A DNA stretch of 64,000 nucleotides from Limnephilus marmoratus (lineage: Eukaryota > Arthropoda > Insecta > Trichoptera > Limnephilidae), in the NCBI GenBank assembly GCA_917880885.1, contig OU862908.1, positions 11,829,501-11,893,500 on the forward strand, read 5' to 3'. The position numbers and the translations under genes were made by a program. The stretch's first letter is position 1. Each line of letters begins with the position of its first letter. Below the pieces are notes generated by a model. That model saw nothing but the letters and a program-made list of their open reading frames with translations, was not told the DNA's origin and made no database searches. This document shows positions 1 to 9,412 of this stretch, piece by piece.

Positions 1-605
1 TTGTACCTATGTTTCATCGAGAACTCAGTTAATCCGTGGGAAATGTTAAACATAGATTTAGTAATTAAACTTACACTGGCATCATGTCAATCGGAGATTT
101 CTCTTCCCGTAACGAGAATAGGACAGTCCAATGAAAGAACAATTTGGTCACAGAACAGAAAATCTATAAGATTAAGATATCTGATCTCATATATATGTAT
201 ATATTTTTGGCATTTAAAGACCTAAAAATACGACGAATAATGTTTTATCAATCACCAAATACTGCAGACGATTTCAAGAGCCAATAAGGCCAAAACCAAA
301 CCTGTCCCTTCGTCATCGTGGCCTGCCTCACCAAACAAACTTAATTGTGACTTCATTGAGCGTGTGTCTTATCATTTATGTTTAATGCAACTAATATGAC
401 ATCATTTACTCTACCGCCTCTACTTCCATTCACATTTCTTAACTAACCATTGTATAATAATATCTCGTCAGAATTAGATTAACCGTGTGCGTCGCTTTCA
501 CAATGTACAATTGTTAGAGTACAAGAACTGAACTGAACAGAACTGACACAGTTTGGTGGAATGAAGCGAGGGGGCAGTACGGTAAAGACGCCAGGTTGGT
601 CCACT
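1..605 (-). other. heph: 3' UTR and downstream flank of the PTB gene
   Basis: This stretch follows the PTB stop codon on the minus strand. No coding exon or transposon was recognised in it. The only poly(A)-signal-like hexamer noticed on the minus strand is ATTAAA (forward TTTAAT at 381-386), about 220 nt after the stop. The true cleavage site may lie here or beyond the left edge. Assignment as 3' UTR follows from position and is not independently proven. Confidence 0.55.
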
Positions 606-738
606 TTAAATGTTGGACTTGGAAAAGGAGACTCGGAGGTGATTGGACTCGGATAGCTGGTGGTTATGCATCTTTATGAGAGCAGCTACGGCGTCGTCGA
701 TGGAGGTCAGCTGGACGAGGGCCATCTTGCGGTCCTTA
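606..738 (-). CDS. heph: PTB/hephaestus terminal coding exon (end of RRM4)
   Basis: Last coding exon of the polypyrimidine-tract-binding protein, an hnRNP that binds CU-rich RNA and controls splicing, mainly in the nucleus. The minus strand reads P/KDRKMALVQLTSIDDAV, then ALIKMHNHQLSESNHLRVSF, then SKSNI and TAA (606-608). This is the beta3-alpha2-beta4 part of RRM4 and the conserved PTB C-terminus. The 3' splice site AG is at forward 739-740. The exon begins with one base that completes a proline codon split with the exon at 3499-3576. It holds 44 codons including the stop and shows no damage. Confidence 0.95.
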
Positions 739-837
739 CTGGAAACATTAATTTATTTACATTACCAGGCAATCCACATAGAACAAATCTAAACAAGTAA
801 TTGAATCGTTGAGTTCCAATATTTGGTCAAAAATTAG

Positions 838-1092
838 GTGTGAAAGCCATCAGAAGAGTTCTCTCTATTTTTTGTGGGATCGTTTTCGAGATAACGGACT
901 TGATCTCCTGTCAGATTTGTGTGATTTATTTGATTTTTCTTTGTACAATGAACATCAAATGAATAAATAATCTTAACTAAAATATTACAGTAAATATGTA
1001 AAAATCACACAAATCTGACAGGAGATCACATCCGTTATCTAGATAACGATTCCACAAAGATATAGAATAACTCTTCTGATGTGGTTTCTCAC
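838..1092. mobile_element. foldback (inverted-repeat) element with ~90-bp arms
   Basis: The left arm begins GTGTGAAAGCCATCAGAAGA. The right arm ends in its near reverse complement (TCTTCTGATGTGGTTTCTCAC region). The inner ends share GATCTCCTGTCAGATTTGTG on opposite strands. The arms are about 90 bp with scattered mismatches and an AT-rich spacer of about 70 bp. There is no coding capacity, and no clear TSD was identified. It abuts the SINE at 1103. Confidence 0.75.
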
Positions 1093-1102
1093 GAGGAACG
1101 TG

Positions 1103-1503
1103 ACGACCTCCGTAGTCCAGTGGCTAAGACTCTTGACTCACATTCCGGAGGTCGCGGGTTCGAACCCGGCATGCGCAACTAAATTTTATTTGATTAATTA
1201 GTGTTATTTCACAATTAATTCATTTAAAATAATATATAGTATATTTGCGGCATGTTCCAGAGTGGAAGATATTATTAGTATCGCCCTGGTGTAAGACCAC
1301 CATTCAGAATTGAAACGTTGCTTGAAAATGGCTTTAGCCGTGTTTAGTGACCAGATCTGAATAGCCAGGTACTTCCCAACCTTCCTCTTCCCCACCTCCT
1401 TCCCCTCCCCACTACCTTCAGCCTCACAACATACCCCAATTGGGGATGCCATAGTCTCACTGGCTCCAGACGGGAGCAGTTGAGATTCTTGTGCGGTATT
1501 CAC

Positions 1504-1536
<33 letters not shown>
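1103..1536 (+). mobile_element. tRNA-derived SINE, family A, with long poly(A) tail
   Basis: The head has RNA polymerase III promoter boxes: an A-box-like TAGTCCAGTGGCTAAG and a B-box GGTTCGAACCC. The body includes the family markers GCGGCATGTTCCAGAGTGG and CCCCAATTGGGGATGCCATA. The 3' end is a run of 30 A (1507-1536). The opposite-strand copy at 54541-55135 shares the full structure, and an interrupted copy lies at 11481-12045. GTGACG before the head and GTGATG after the tail may be a decayed TSD. Confidence 0.8.
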
Positions 1537-1538
<2 letters not shown>

Positions 1539-1559
1539 GATGCCGTTGTTATTATTTCC

Positions 1560-1950
1560 AAAAGTCTTCTAGTTTCTTTATAAATCGTGTTTAAATATTT
1601 TTATTTATTTTATTTTATTTTTTTTTATTAGTAATAGAAGGTACATAAATTACAAATAAATTTTATACAGTAATTAATTACATAGTAGAATATTTGATGT
1701 ATCCCCATAATAAAGCAAGGCTTGTGTGTATGGGGGGGTGTTATTGTATTGCTTTTTTGATATCATTCAGTTTAAGTTTTCAGTATAATTTTTTAGGTGA
1801 GTTTTAAAACTTTTTATATTGGTATTCATGTTTCTAATTTTTTCTGGTAATGAATTAAAAAATTTTGCTCCGAGATATTTATGACTCAATTGTCCAATTT
1901 TTTTTTTACATTTTGGAGTGGGAAGTATTGATGTTTGATGGGCCTATGAT
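1560..1950 (-). pseudogene. non-LTR retrotransposon 3' fragment (C-terminal reverse transcriptase tail)
   Basis: The minus strand encodes an open stretch including SHKYLGAKFFNSLPEKIRN and ending in TGA at 1767-1769. The motif F-NSLPE-I is typical of the C-terminal tail of Jockey/CR1-type LINE reverse transcriptases. It is followed on the minus strand by an AT-rich 3' UTR and an A-rich end (forward T-rich 1590-1625). It is strongly 5'-truncated with no catalytic domain. Clade assignment is tentative. Confidence 0.6.
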
Positions 1951-2151
1951 AATAAAAATACGTTTTATTTAAATATATATTAAATATTTAAATAGAAAAT
2001 AACAATTGTATCAAGTTATTACAAGATCGTTCTAACATATAAAAAAAATAAAATAACTGGGATCATGAAAACTCGTCAGCCTACTATGTTTTTCTTGATT
2101 TACTACACTACACGTTTTTCTTGATTTACTTGCAAGTAAGAAAATCAATTT

Positions 2152-2640
2152 ATCCTCGATTACATTGAGCGAGTTTACAAGTTACTAGCCGGTAAGTTTA
2201 AAAGCGGGCAAATCGGCGAGTGTGATTGTGGTGATGACACATAAAACTTTCCACTCGCTCAGTAGCGAAATTGCCAGCGAAAAGCTGAGCTAAAATAATG
2301 ACTCGAACTAATTCTGTCGACATTTTGTAGAAAACTGAGATATTCGCAGTTAGCTCACCGCTAGTAGCTAATTGCCGGTTACTTAACAGATTGTAGAACG
2401 AATAATCCAGATCAATCAGTAGTTTGACAATTACAAAATCAGCTGTTCGAGGGCCGCCATCTTGCCATCCGCCGTACACGCTAGCGAGCAGCGAGCAAAG
2501 TTGACCCCCTTTCAATTTTTTTCTTAGGTTATTTACAATCTGCTAGTTAGCTAGTAATACGATTACACTGAGCGAGTTTACTAGCAGATAGTGAATTCAC
2601 CAGTTAGTAGCTTGTAAACTCGCTCAATGTCATCGAGGCT
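2152..2640. mobile_element. MITE with ~35-bp terminal inverted repeats (same family as 49960-50576)
   Basis: The left end CCTCGATTACATTGAGCGAG and the right end CTCGCTCAATGTCATCGAGG are inverted copies continuing into GTTTACAAG(C/T)TACTA. The internal sequence (AAAAGCGGG(C/T)AAATCGGCGAG, then CAATCTGCTAGTTAG) matches the element at 49960-50576. There is no coding capacity. The flanks (TTT/TTA) suggest a 3-bp duplication, degenerate here but clean (TAT) in the other copy. Confidence 0.8.
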
Positions 2641-3019
2641 TTAGGGCGGGTTTCGGAACTCAACGATTCAATGATTCAAATCTTTTCCCAGATATTTAGA
2701 CAAATTACATCATCAGGTAGATTATTTTTTTTATATGTGACAGGGGCAACACTTTAAAGACAACGTTTGTCCAGGTATATATATTTTTATATATCTATGA
2801 ATTATCGATGTTGTAAATATTGATGTTAAAAGATTTGATTCTCAGGAAAATCAACATTGTTGATTTTCTACAGATCTAAAGATTTTGAAATGATAGTGTA
2901 GTTGGCGCTTGAGCCATTTTGTACTGTAAAGTGAAGACAGGTTTTGTATGTAGTGTAAAGACAGGGGAACTATGTCGCCACCCGGTTGAGCGGCGTTGAG
3001 AGGCGGGTAAAGGTAGAGG

Positions 3020-3485
3020 CAGTAGGAAGGGATTTATTAATGCGGGTTCAGGTTTGGATGTTCGTTGTAAAAAACGAGTCTAAGAAAGGACTCGTTCTCA
3101 AGCCAATATCAACTGTGAACGAATATTCTGCTCGTGTCAGTTGAGTTTCACCGGGGGCACCGGGGATCAATGCTGCTAGCTCCGCAGAGCAGGCTCCATT
3201 AAAATACCTGTAAAACAGACGCAGCATGCCTACATCGTGTCTGTGAATTAGAGATGGCAATCGGTCTGTTAACAATGGATTGTCAATCAGACCGACCGCC
3301 TTTCTTTGCACAGAAACAAGTAGGTTTGGGGTACATGAGATTTGTACAGGGTTAGCAGCTGCTCACTAATGAAGATCTGCTATCCCTATACAAGACGCCC
3401 AGTTTCTTGGAAGCCAGATTTACTTGGGCTTCTATGGAGCCCCGATACTTGAGCCGGTCTGACATTCTTACTCCATACAATACAC
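3020..3485 (-). pseudogene. 5'-truncated LINE reverse-transcriptase C-terminal fragment
   Basis: The minus strand has an open frame from about 3311 to 3048 with QRKAVGLIDNPLLTDRLPS and HDVGMLRLFYRYFNGACS. Upstream, broken frames read DRLKYRGSIEAQVNLASKKL. The same protein and nucleotide sequence recurs at 44520-45110 (RLIDNLLLTDRLPS, NVGVLSLFYGYFDDACS), so this is a dispersed LINE family and not a host exon. It has the same orientation as the host gene, and its truncated 5' end lies only 13-22 bp from the PTB 5' splice site at 3498. Confidence 0.75.
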
Positions 3486-3498
3486 AAGAGAAACTTAC

Positions 3499-3576
3499 GG
3501 GAAAAACTTGAAGGCTTTGACGTTAAAGCCTTTCTTTGTAAAGGCTTCCTTGATTTCTTCCTCTGAAACAGTAGCC
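3499..3576 (-). CDS. heph: PTB/hephaestus exon (RRM4 helix 1 to strand 2)
   Basis: 78-nt exon. The minus strand reads ATVSEEEIKEAFTKKGFNV then KAFKFFP, the start and middle of RRM4, matching the PTB family block (SEEDLK...KGFKFF in the vertebrate protein). The 3' splice site is CTTTACAG and the 5' splice site GTAAGTTT. It begins with one base completing a proline codon and ends with two bases of the next. It is in frame with both neighbours. Confidence 0.95.
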
Positions 3577-3885
3577 CTGTAAAGAAATTAAAAAAAAAAT
3601 GTCACAAATTTTGTAATAAAATAACTGAACTGCGAAAATCGATGATATTCTGTGACTACAATAACATTAAAGATTAACACTCTAAGGTTACAATGATTTA
3701 GAATCGTAATCGTTTCATCAAGAAATAAAAATTAAAATAACTCTAAGGTTGCACTGAATTAAAATCGTAACTGTTGCATCACTACATAAAGATTATAAGA
3801 CTCTACGGTTACAATGAATTAGAATCATAATTGTAAATTCACTAAATAAAATTGAAAAGAGAAAAATAAAATTTAATATACTCAC

Positions 3886-3987
3886 GGGATATTGGACAAG
3901 TGCAGAGTGGCACTAGGAGGATAAATGTTTTGATAATTTTTGCTGCCTGGTTTCTTGAACCGGTGGAGTGGGCTTTGGGAGTAGTCT
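3886..3987 (-). CDS. heph: PTB/hephaestus exon (RRM3-RRM4 linker and RRM4 strand 1)
   Basis: 102-nt exon. The minus strand reads [20 protein letters not shown] then [15 protein letters not shown]. This is the most diagnostic PTB block, with the [10 protein letters not shown] linker and RNP2 of RRM4 (LHLSNIP). The splice sites are TGTTTACAG and GTGAGTAT. The first base completes an arginine codon from the exon at 4642-4756. Identity as PTB rests mainly on this exon. Confidence 0.96.
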
Positions 3988-4320
3988 CTGTAAACAAACA
4001 TAAATGGTTAAAGAAAACCGCCCATTAACAGCATTTTGAAGTGATTATGCGAAGGCAACTTGATTGTTGTATATCACTTTCTGGATGCAGATAATGTGAA
4101 ATAATCAATACACATTAAAAAGAAAGTATACAATATGCGTGCCAATAAAACTCAAAAACGAGTCCCGGTACGATAAAGGGAGTTGCATGTTGTGGTAGCC
4201 CTCTACCCCCATAAACCCATGAAGAAGGCTTCCGTTTTTATCTGAAGAGCATGCTAAGATGCAAGATATAAGGGCTGGAAGTTTCGCTAGAAATTTCCAG
4301 AACAGACCAGAATGAGAGTT

Positions 4321-4470
4321 TTCTAGAACATTCCACAATATTCCGGAACATTCTGGAATGTTGTGGAATGTTTGGGAATAGACTGGAACGTTCAGAAGCA
4401 TCCCGAAATATCCCAGATCATTATGGAACATTCCAGAACACTCTCGAATGTTGTGGAATGTTCTGGAACA
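4321..4470 (+). promoter_or_regulatory. 10-bp-period array of heat-shock-element half sites
   Basis: TTC and GAA triplets alternate every 5 bp. TTC-GAA-TTC begins at 4321, 4326 and 4331. TTC-GAA-TTC-GAA begins at 4341, 4346, 4351 and 4356. GAA-TTC begins at 4386 and 4391. GAA-TTC-GAA begins at 4426, 4431 and 4436, and again at 4456, 4461 and 4466. GAA alone recurs in phase at 4366, 4376 and 4446. This satisfies the heat-shock-factor consensus nGAAnnTTCnnGAAn several times, but the strict decamer period also fits a degenerate minisatellite. It lies in the intron between exons 3886-3987 and 4642-4756. Confidence 0.55.
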
Positions 4471-4512
4471 TTGTGGACTATTCAAAGCCTTTTTTGTATG
4501 GGTGGGGGTACT

Positions 4513-4551
4513 TATATAAAAGAAGATCCGTCGTGGGCTCGAACATCATTT
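4513..4551 (+). promoter_or_regulatory. TATA box and initiator-like motif downstream of the HSE array
   Basis: TATATAAAAG at 4513-4522 lies 45 bp after the last array half-site. An arthropod initiator match TCATTT (consensus TCAKTY) is at 4546-4551, with its A at 4548, about 33 bp after TATAAA. The order is that of an inducible heat-shock promoter firing on the plus strand, antisense to PTB. No convincing product was recognised downstream, so this is only promoter-like. Confidence 0.35.
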
Positions 4552-4641
4552 CAATCTCATATCAACTCCCTGAGTGAAGCCGGATATCCCAGCTAGTAAT
4601 TACTAAATGTTAATGAAGTGAATCAAATAATTTATTGTAAC

Positions 4642-4756
4642 CTTGTGAGACCAGCATCGGGTTGGCCTTCCTTAGGCAGCTGAACGGTTTGATGTTTGCT
4701 GATCATCACTCTCATGGCCTTTCCGAATACTCGGAGCTTGTCCATGTGGGTCATAG
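4642..4756 (-). CDS. heph: PTB/hephaestus exon (C-terminal half of RRM3)
   Basis: 115-nt exon. The minus strand reads AMTHMDKLRVFGKAMRVMIS then KHQTVQLPKEGQPDAGLTR. This is the alpha2-beta4-beta5 region of RRM3, including the family motif SKHQ-VQLP-EGQ. PTB RRM3 has an extra fifth strand, and the segment after MRVMISKH corresponds to it. The splice sites are GTCTTTCAG and GTTACA. The exon begins with two bases of an alanine codon and ends with AG of an arginine codon. Confidence 0.95.
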
Positions 4757-4849
4757 CTGAAAGACAAATTAGGTAAATTACTTGGTTGTTTACCGCTGTA
4801 CGGGTAATTAAACATAAATACTAAATAATAAAATGTATTCCGAATATGT

Positions 4850-5166
4850 AGATTGGTTGCCTTTTGGTAGTGTTGGGAGAAGAGAGACTGGTTGAGGGTG
4901 ATCTTTTAACCTCTCCAGCAGGACTCTCTCGGAACATTGCCTTGCACCACAGTGGAAAGGATGGATTCATTCGTCCGTCCTCCTGGACACACTGACCCCC
5001 AGATTCCAACCCACCCCTCCTCATACCTTTTTCCTTTCCAGAATTTCCTTTCCTTCCTTCCCCTAAAAAGAACTTCCACAAAACATCCCCAAAGATGACA
5101 TAGGCCTTGAGTGGAGTTATTTTCCTTAGGGCCTGCTGTGTAGAGCTAATATTTGAATAAAAAAAG
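4850..5166 (+). repeat. family C dispersed repeat, 5'-truncated copy
   Basis: It shares CACTGACCCCCAGATTCC, the C/T-rich middle, CATCCCCAAAGATGACATAG and the terminal GGGCCT-CTGTGT-GAGCTAAT block with copies at 14761-15240 and 34586-34924. It ends in an A-rich stretch (5157-5165). It occupies most of the 455-bp intron between exons 4642-4756 and 5212-5304 and ends about 46 bp from the 5' splice site at 5211. Confidence 0.75.
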
Positions 5167-5211
5167 TGTTCTGCTTGAAAGGGAGGATGAACTAAACATA
5201 AGGAAACTTAC

Positions 5212-5304
5212 CAAGATGTGCCTGATGTGGCTCGGCTAGTTGTATGAGAGCAGAATCCTTCTTGTTGTAAAGGATCTTCACTCTCTGTACATCTCCGTAT
5301 ACAC
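5212..5304 (-). CDS. heph: PTB/hephaestus exon (RRM3 strands 2-3)
   Basis: 93-nt exon. The minus strand reads [20 protein letters not shown] then [12 protein letters not shown]. This is the RNP1 side of RRM3, matching the PTB block [15 protein letters not shown]. The splice sites are TTTTGTAG (TTTGTATTTGTAG) and GTAAGTTT. It begins with GT, completing a glycine codon whose first base ends the 34-nt exon, so its frame depends on inclusion of that exon. Confidence 0.95.
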
Positions 5305-5876
5305 CTACAAATACAAATAAAAAAGTCACGATAAGGAGACATGAGAAATACTTCTAGAAAAAAATACCATTATCAATAAAGACACATAAAAACGGTTAAG
5401 TGGGTACCTGTAACGAGTCAGAAATGTGAAAAAGAAACAAAAAATGCTAAAACATACCTAAAAAGCAAATTGTGACTATAAAATCATTTAAAAGATGTTT
5501 AAAAATAAATATTGTAAGAATGTTACTATTTTTATAAAGATATTTTTTTAGAAAGAAAAAAATTCGGCATAATATTTGGAATGCAGAAAAGGGTTACCAA
5601 CTTTAAAAATTAATTGAAAAAATAAACAGAAAAAAGGTCACTACAAAGAAAATTATTTTAAGAATTGTTAAAACACAACTATATTGAAAAACAAAATATT
5701 TTACCAAGCGCAGAATAGAAAATAAAATAATTTTAATTTTTTTCTTAAAGGAACAACACAGATGAACGGAATGAAGAAAGTAATATTAAAGTTCTATAAA
5801 AGATTGGTAAAATGATTGTTTATTATGTAAGGAATAATATGAATTAAATATAAATAATGGTATTGTGCACACGTAC

Positions 5877-5910
5877 CAAAGAGGGTAAAGAGAGCGTCAG
5901 GCGTGACCAT
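5877..5910 (-). CDS. heph: PTB/hephaestus 34-nt exon in RRM3 (candidate regulated exon)
   Basis: The minus strand reads MVTPDALFTLF plus the first base of a glycine codon, between splice sites GTTTTAG and GTACGTGT. It encodes alpha1 of RRM3 (VTP-LF-LFG in vertebrate PTB). Its length of 34 nt equals that of vertebrate PTBP1 exon 11 and PTBP2 exon 10, the frame-shifting exons used for autoregulation. Without it, exon 8911-9107 joins 5212-5304 out of frame and TGA occurs as the ninth codon. The length and junction phases are read directly; regulation is inferred. Confidence 0.93.
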
Positions 5911-5948
5911 CTAAAACAATAGGACAGACAAGAGACAGCATATTATTA
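5911..5948 (-). promoter_or_regulatory. heph: pyrimidine-rich tract with PTB-like motifs upstream of the 34-nt exon
   Basis: Just upstream of the 34-nt exon on the minus strand lies CTGTCTCTTGTCTGTCCTAT, containing TCTT and CU-rich cores of the kind PTB binds, then TGTTTTAG. Such a tract beside this exon is what autoregulated skipping would use. It may also be an ordinary polypyrimidine tract. Confidence 0.4.
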
Positions 5949-8910
5949 GGTGTATTTCTGTAGTCAAATAATCAAACTGTAGAATTACAGACTCTAAATC
6001 AATCAGAACATAGTATTGACCAGCGTCTGGTACATCAAGCAAGAACAGATGGTATTAGATACGGGAGTTGCAGGGGGAGTTAAAACACTTCAACACTTTG
6101 TAGCCATGAGATCAGGTCAGCAAGATTTAAGTCCTTCATGGCTAATGGTCTTAAATACGTTGGTTGTGTTTTAAGGAGTTGAGCTATCTTGTGGTTTGAC
6201 TATCTGCTTGAACCTACGTTTGGGACAGTCTATACAGTCAAGAGGTGTACTGTGTAGAATTGTTTGTGCGTATGGATTACGGTTTAGCTGTCTAAAAGCT
6301 GATTGCCTTTTCTAAAAGCCTTACTGATTACAAAGGTTATATTATGTTAAAATGTTACATAAGTGTACCAAAAGAAAGTGCAGCATTTGAGTTTTGGTTC
6401 AATGTTGTCTTTTGGTGATATTTTGAGACCATGGGTTCTTTTTAAGAACAAAAAGGAGTGAATTCATGACCGACGAATTCAACAGATACACGCTGTAGAA
6501 AAAAAACAGAGTGTGCATTTTACAGGCGGTAGAAGTGAAACCTACAGAAAACTAAAGTAAACAAGAGTGGGGAGGCTACGAAGTTCCGCACAAAGAGGAG
6601 ACCTATTATACTATCTCATTCTCTTACAGGCTAAATCCTATAGATGCATGTGTTTGTCTCTTTTTAGTGTCGCTATTTTTTGTTTCAGTGAGTTTCAAAT
6701 CACAACAGTGCTAAAGAAGTTCTCAAAAAGAAACACAATAGCTAGCAGGCCGTTCCAAAGCCGAGGTGTAAAGCATTTAGAATGAGTCGAAAAATTTATT
6801 CTCATACGGAAACACGTGCCTGTGACCTGCACCAGTGTCGAAGATATCAGTTAGACTAGTTCCTTATGAAACTTTCCACGAAAATACAGGTAAGACAGAC
6901 ACAACAATCGCAATCTGTTCGAAAGGAGAGTTCGAAGGGTTCAAGAAGGAGGTGAAAGCACAACACGGCCCAACATCCCATAAACAACTAACACGAAAAC
7001 GGGATAAAGTGGTCAAGAAATAGGACAGACAAAGTGAATGGTTTACGGGAAACCAGAGTTACCGATTATAGCTATAGTCACTGACAACCAAAAGGTAAAG
7101 TATTCCATTAAAATAATGACCATTCTTGGTTGATGTAAGAGGTTGTTAACAATCTCATGGCAAATAGTGTTAACGCTCATATCAATTAATATAAAGATGA
7201 GTAGTTACCTACTTCATTAGCGACAATAGGGTGAAAGAAATTTGAAAATAAAACCGATTTTTAAATGAGAGCGACATTATTTTATCGTCAATTGGGGATT
7301 TTAACACTATTTTGCCGCAAGATTTTCAATTTCTATGGCAAGTTGTTAATTTATCTGAAATGTCAGGACATGTTGTTTCACAGAATTTGAACAATTCATC
7401 AATTTATAAGTTAGTATTCCAGCTCTGTGAAAGTCATATTTAAGTTGATTGGCATGGAATCAACTCCAATTCCAAAAAACTCAACATCTCTTTGAAAAGA
7501 CATTAAAAGCTATGTAAAAACAAATTGAAAAATAGCCCATAACTTATCTTATCGTAACATTTAAACAACTTTTTTCATCATTTTAATGACTTTTCAAACA
7601 AGGTGTTGAGTTTATTTCATACTGACTTGTCCGGTCACCATTTAAGTCATGTTATTATCAAAGTACTGTGAAACAACCGGCCCATGATGAAATGATAACA
7701 GAACTCGAATAAAAAATTCACAGAACTTTAATTTTGACTTTGAAATTGTTAAAATTTTAGGAAACAACTCGTCATCAGAATAATAGCGATTATATTTTAA
7801 AATGCGTTAAAAATGTCGAAATTATCAAGGCTCTCGATTTTGTCTATTTTTATTTTTTCTGGTATATACCTATTCAAAAATTATCAGAATAAATTGGTAG
7901 TCTGAAGATTTAATCTTAACATTTCTATAACAATGTTCCCACACCTCTCCCTCGACAATAACATTTTTTCCTTACGGTCTTACAGGGAAGATGAAAATTT
8001 TATTTTGAGTTGAATGAACCTACCGCTAGTTAATTGAATGAAAATATTAAATATGTAATCTGATACAAGAAATGACACAGTGTTATCCTTTTCATTGGGT
8101 GAATTGCAGCTTTTAAGCAAGTACCATTCTTGCGTGTTTTGGAATGTAGATAAGTAATGAAAACTCCAATGGCTGTAGCGATCTTTAACTACGGCGCTAA
8201 GCATTAAAACAGTATTACTCAGATAAAGACATACCGCTGATAGCTCCATCGTAACCTCTCCCTCTCATAAAGTCTCTGTTAAAAGCATCGTTTATGAGGT
8301 AGATTCAGATAACTAAAATAAACGACTAAAATAAACGATAACTAAAATAAACGACCTATAAGTTACAACAAGGAATTTCAGTAATTTAATTATTTACAAA
8401 AATATATACGTTTACAGTGGATTTAAATGAAAATGTAGAGAAGACTTTTAGAGTGAAATGAGATTGCAGTTGGTATTTTTAAAACTAAATAAAACGGGAC
8501 CAATTAATTCGAAGTGTCAAATTGGGCCAAAGGAAATGGCATCAGAATGACGTCACACAGCTGTCAATATCTCTGCGATAGCATCATAGGCGTTTTCAGA
8601 TGACGTCAGAGATGAGATGGATCGTTTAGGTTTGTTGGTTTTTTAATCACTTTTCAAAATCGATGAACCAATAAAACTATTGCACGAATAAACAAATACA
8701 ATAAAACTTGTATTTTCAGAATCGATGTTTGTTGTTGTACTTATATGAATTTTTATCTATGAGACTATTTTTTTACTGGAATTCCTCATTGTGAAAGAGG
8801 GCCTTACGTAGTTAATCTGTGTGCGAACAAAATTTATCAAAAAATAAAGATAGGTTAATTTAGGTTACAAAGGAGCTATCAGCGGCATTATGGTTGATTG
8901 TTAAACATAC
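5949..8910 (-). other. heph: PTB intron between the RRM3 start exon and the 34-nt exon
   Basis: It holds a family D repeat (about 6505-6740), a short tandem repeat of ACTAAAATAAACG units (about 8309-8355) and two palindromic TGACGTCA sites (8548-8555 and 8601-8608). The remainder (5950-6500, 6790-8300, 8360-8540 and 8610-8900) is AT-rich with no gene, RNA or element that I can recognise. Confidence 0.7.
6505..6740 (+). repeat. family D repeat, single copy
   Basis: It starts GTGTGCATTTTACAGGCGGT and passes through GGGGAGGCTACGAAG, CTAAATCCTATAGATG and TTTCAAATCACAACAGTGCT. The same order of blocks occurs twice head-to-tail at 29312-29775 (reverse) and at 31997-32600 (forward), and once partially at 42262-42400. 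Both ends carry GAAGTGAAA-like motifs in opposite orientation, suggesting a small DNA transposon. Confidence 0.7.
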
Positions 8911-9107
8911 CTCTTCGTTCAGGTTGGAGACGAGCAGTACTGTAGCGAGCGGCAGTGGCTGCGGCAGCGCGCGCAGGGCAGGCGCGGCCCCACTGAGGGC
9001 CCCCTGCAGCGCCAGGGCTCCGAAGCCCGGCAGGCCCCCGGACAGGCCGGCATACCCACCGGCTCCCAGCCCGAGACCGAACGGCGGCGCCAACACGCCT
9101 GGGCCTC
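8911..9107 (-). CDS. heph: PTB/hephaestus exon (RRM2-RRM3 linker and RRM3 strand 1)
   Basis: 197-nt exon, much more GC-rich than its surroundings. The minus strand gives a Gly/Ala/Leu/Pro-rich linker starting GGPGVLAPPFGLGLGAGG and ending ATVLLVSNLNEE, where VLLVSNLN is RNP2 of RRM3. The flexible linker between RRM2 and RRM3 is typical of PTB and is poorly conserved in sequence. The splice sites are TTTCTAG and GTATGTTT. The 5' end carries two bases of a glycine codon; the 3' end is on a codon boundary. Confidence 0.94.
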
Positions 9108-9178
9108 CTAGAAAGCCAATGTACGGCAGACCTTTTTATGTTTATGACTATTCATTTCGGGATTAGCCGAATTAGGTA

Positions 9179-9240
9179 CTCAGTTAGGTGTTAGTAACTT
9201 CTACGAGAGCTCAGTTAGGTGTTAGTAACTTCTACGAGAG
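9179..9240. repeat. 31-bp perfect tandem duplication
   Basis: The unit CTCAGTTAGGTGTTAGTAAC followed by TTCTACGAGAG occurs twice back to back (9179-9209 and 9210-9240). Confidence 0.9.
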
Positions 9241-9412
9241 CTTCGTGGAGTTAGCGTTAATTTCAATTTTAAGATTAGTAGGTCAGAATAATAAGCAGAG
9301 GGAAACACAGTGAGTACTCACACGTACGATAAGATTTGATGGGATTTAACGTAAAAGCATTTTACTGGTTTGTTTTTATTATCTCCCTGCGGCTTTTATT
9401 GTTAATTACCAT

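Larger units (their letters stand above)
739..3498 (-). other. heph: last PTB intron, filled with mobile-element relics
   Basis: Intron between the last two coding exons, with GT (forward AC 3497-3498) and AG (forward CT 739-740) ends. It contains, left to right, a foldback element (838-1092), a tRNA-derived SINE (1103-1536), a LINE 3' fragment (about 1560-1950), an inverted-repeat element (about 2152-2640) and a second LINE fragment (about 3020-3485). No host exon was seen between them. Confidence 0.8.

Noticed and set aside
8894..9166. Plus-strand 90-codon open frame
   Set aside because: It is antisense to the GC-rich PTB exon 8911-9107, whose minus-strand product and splice sites are clear.
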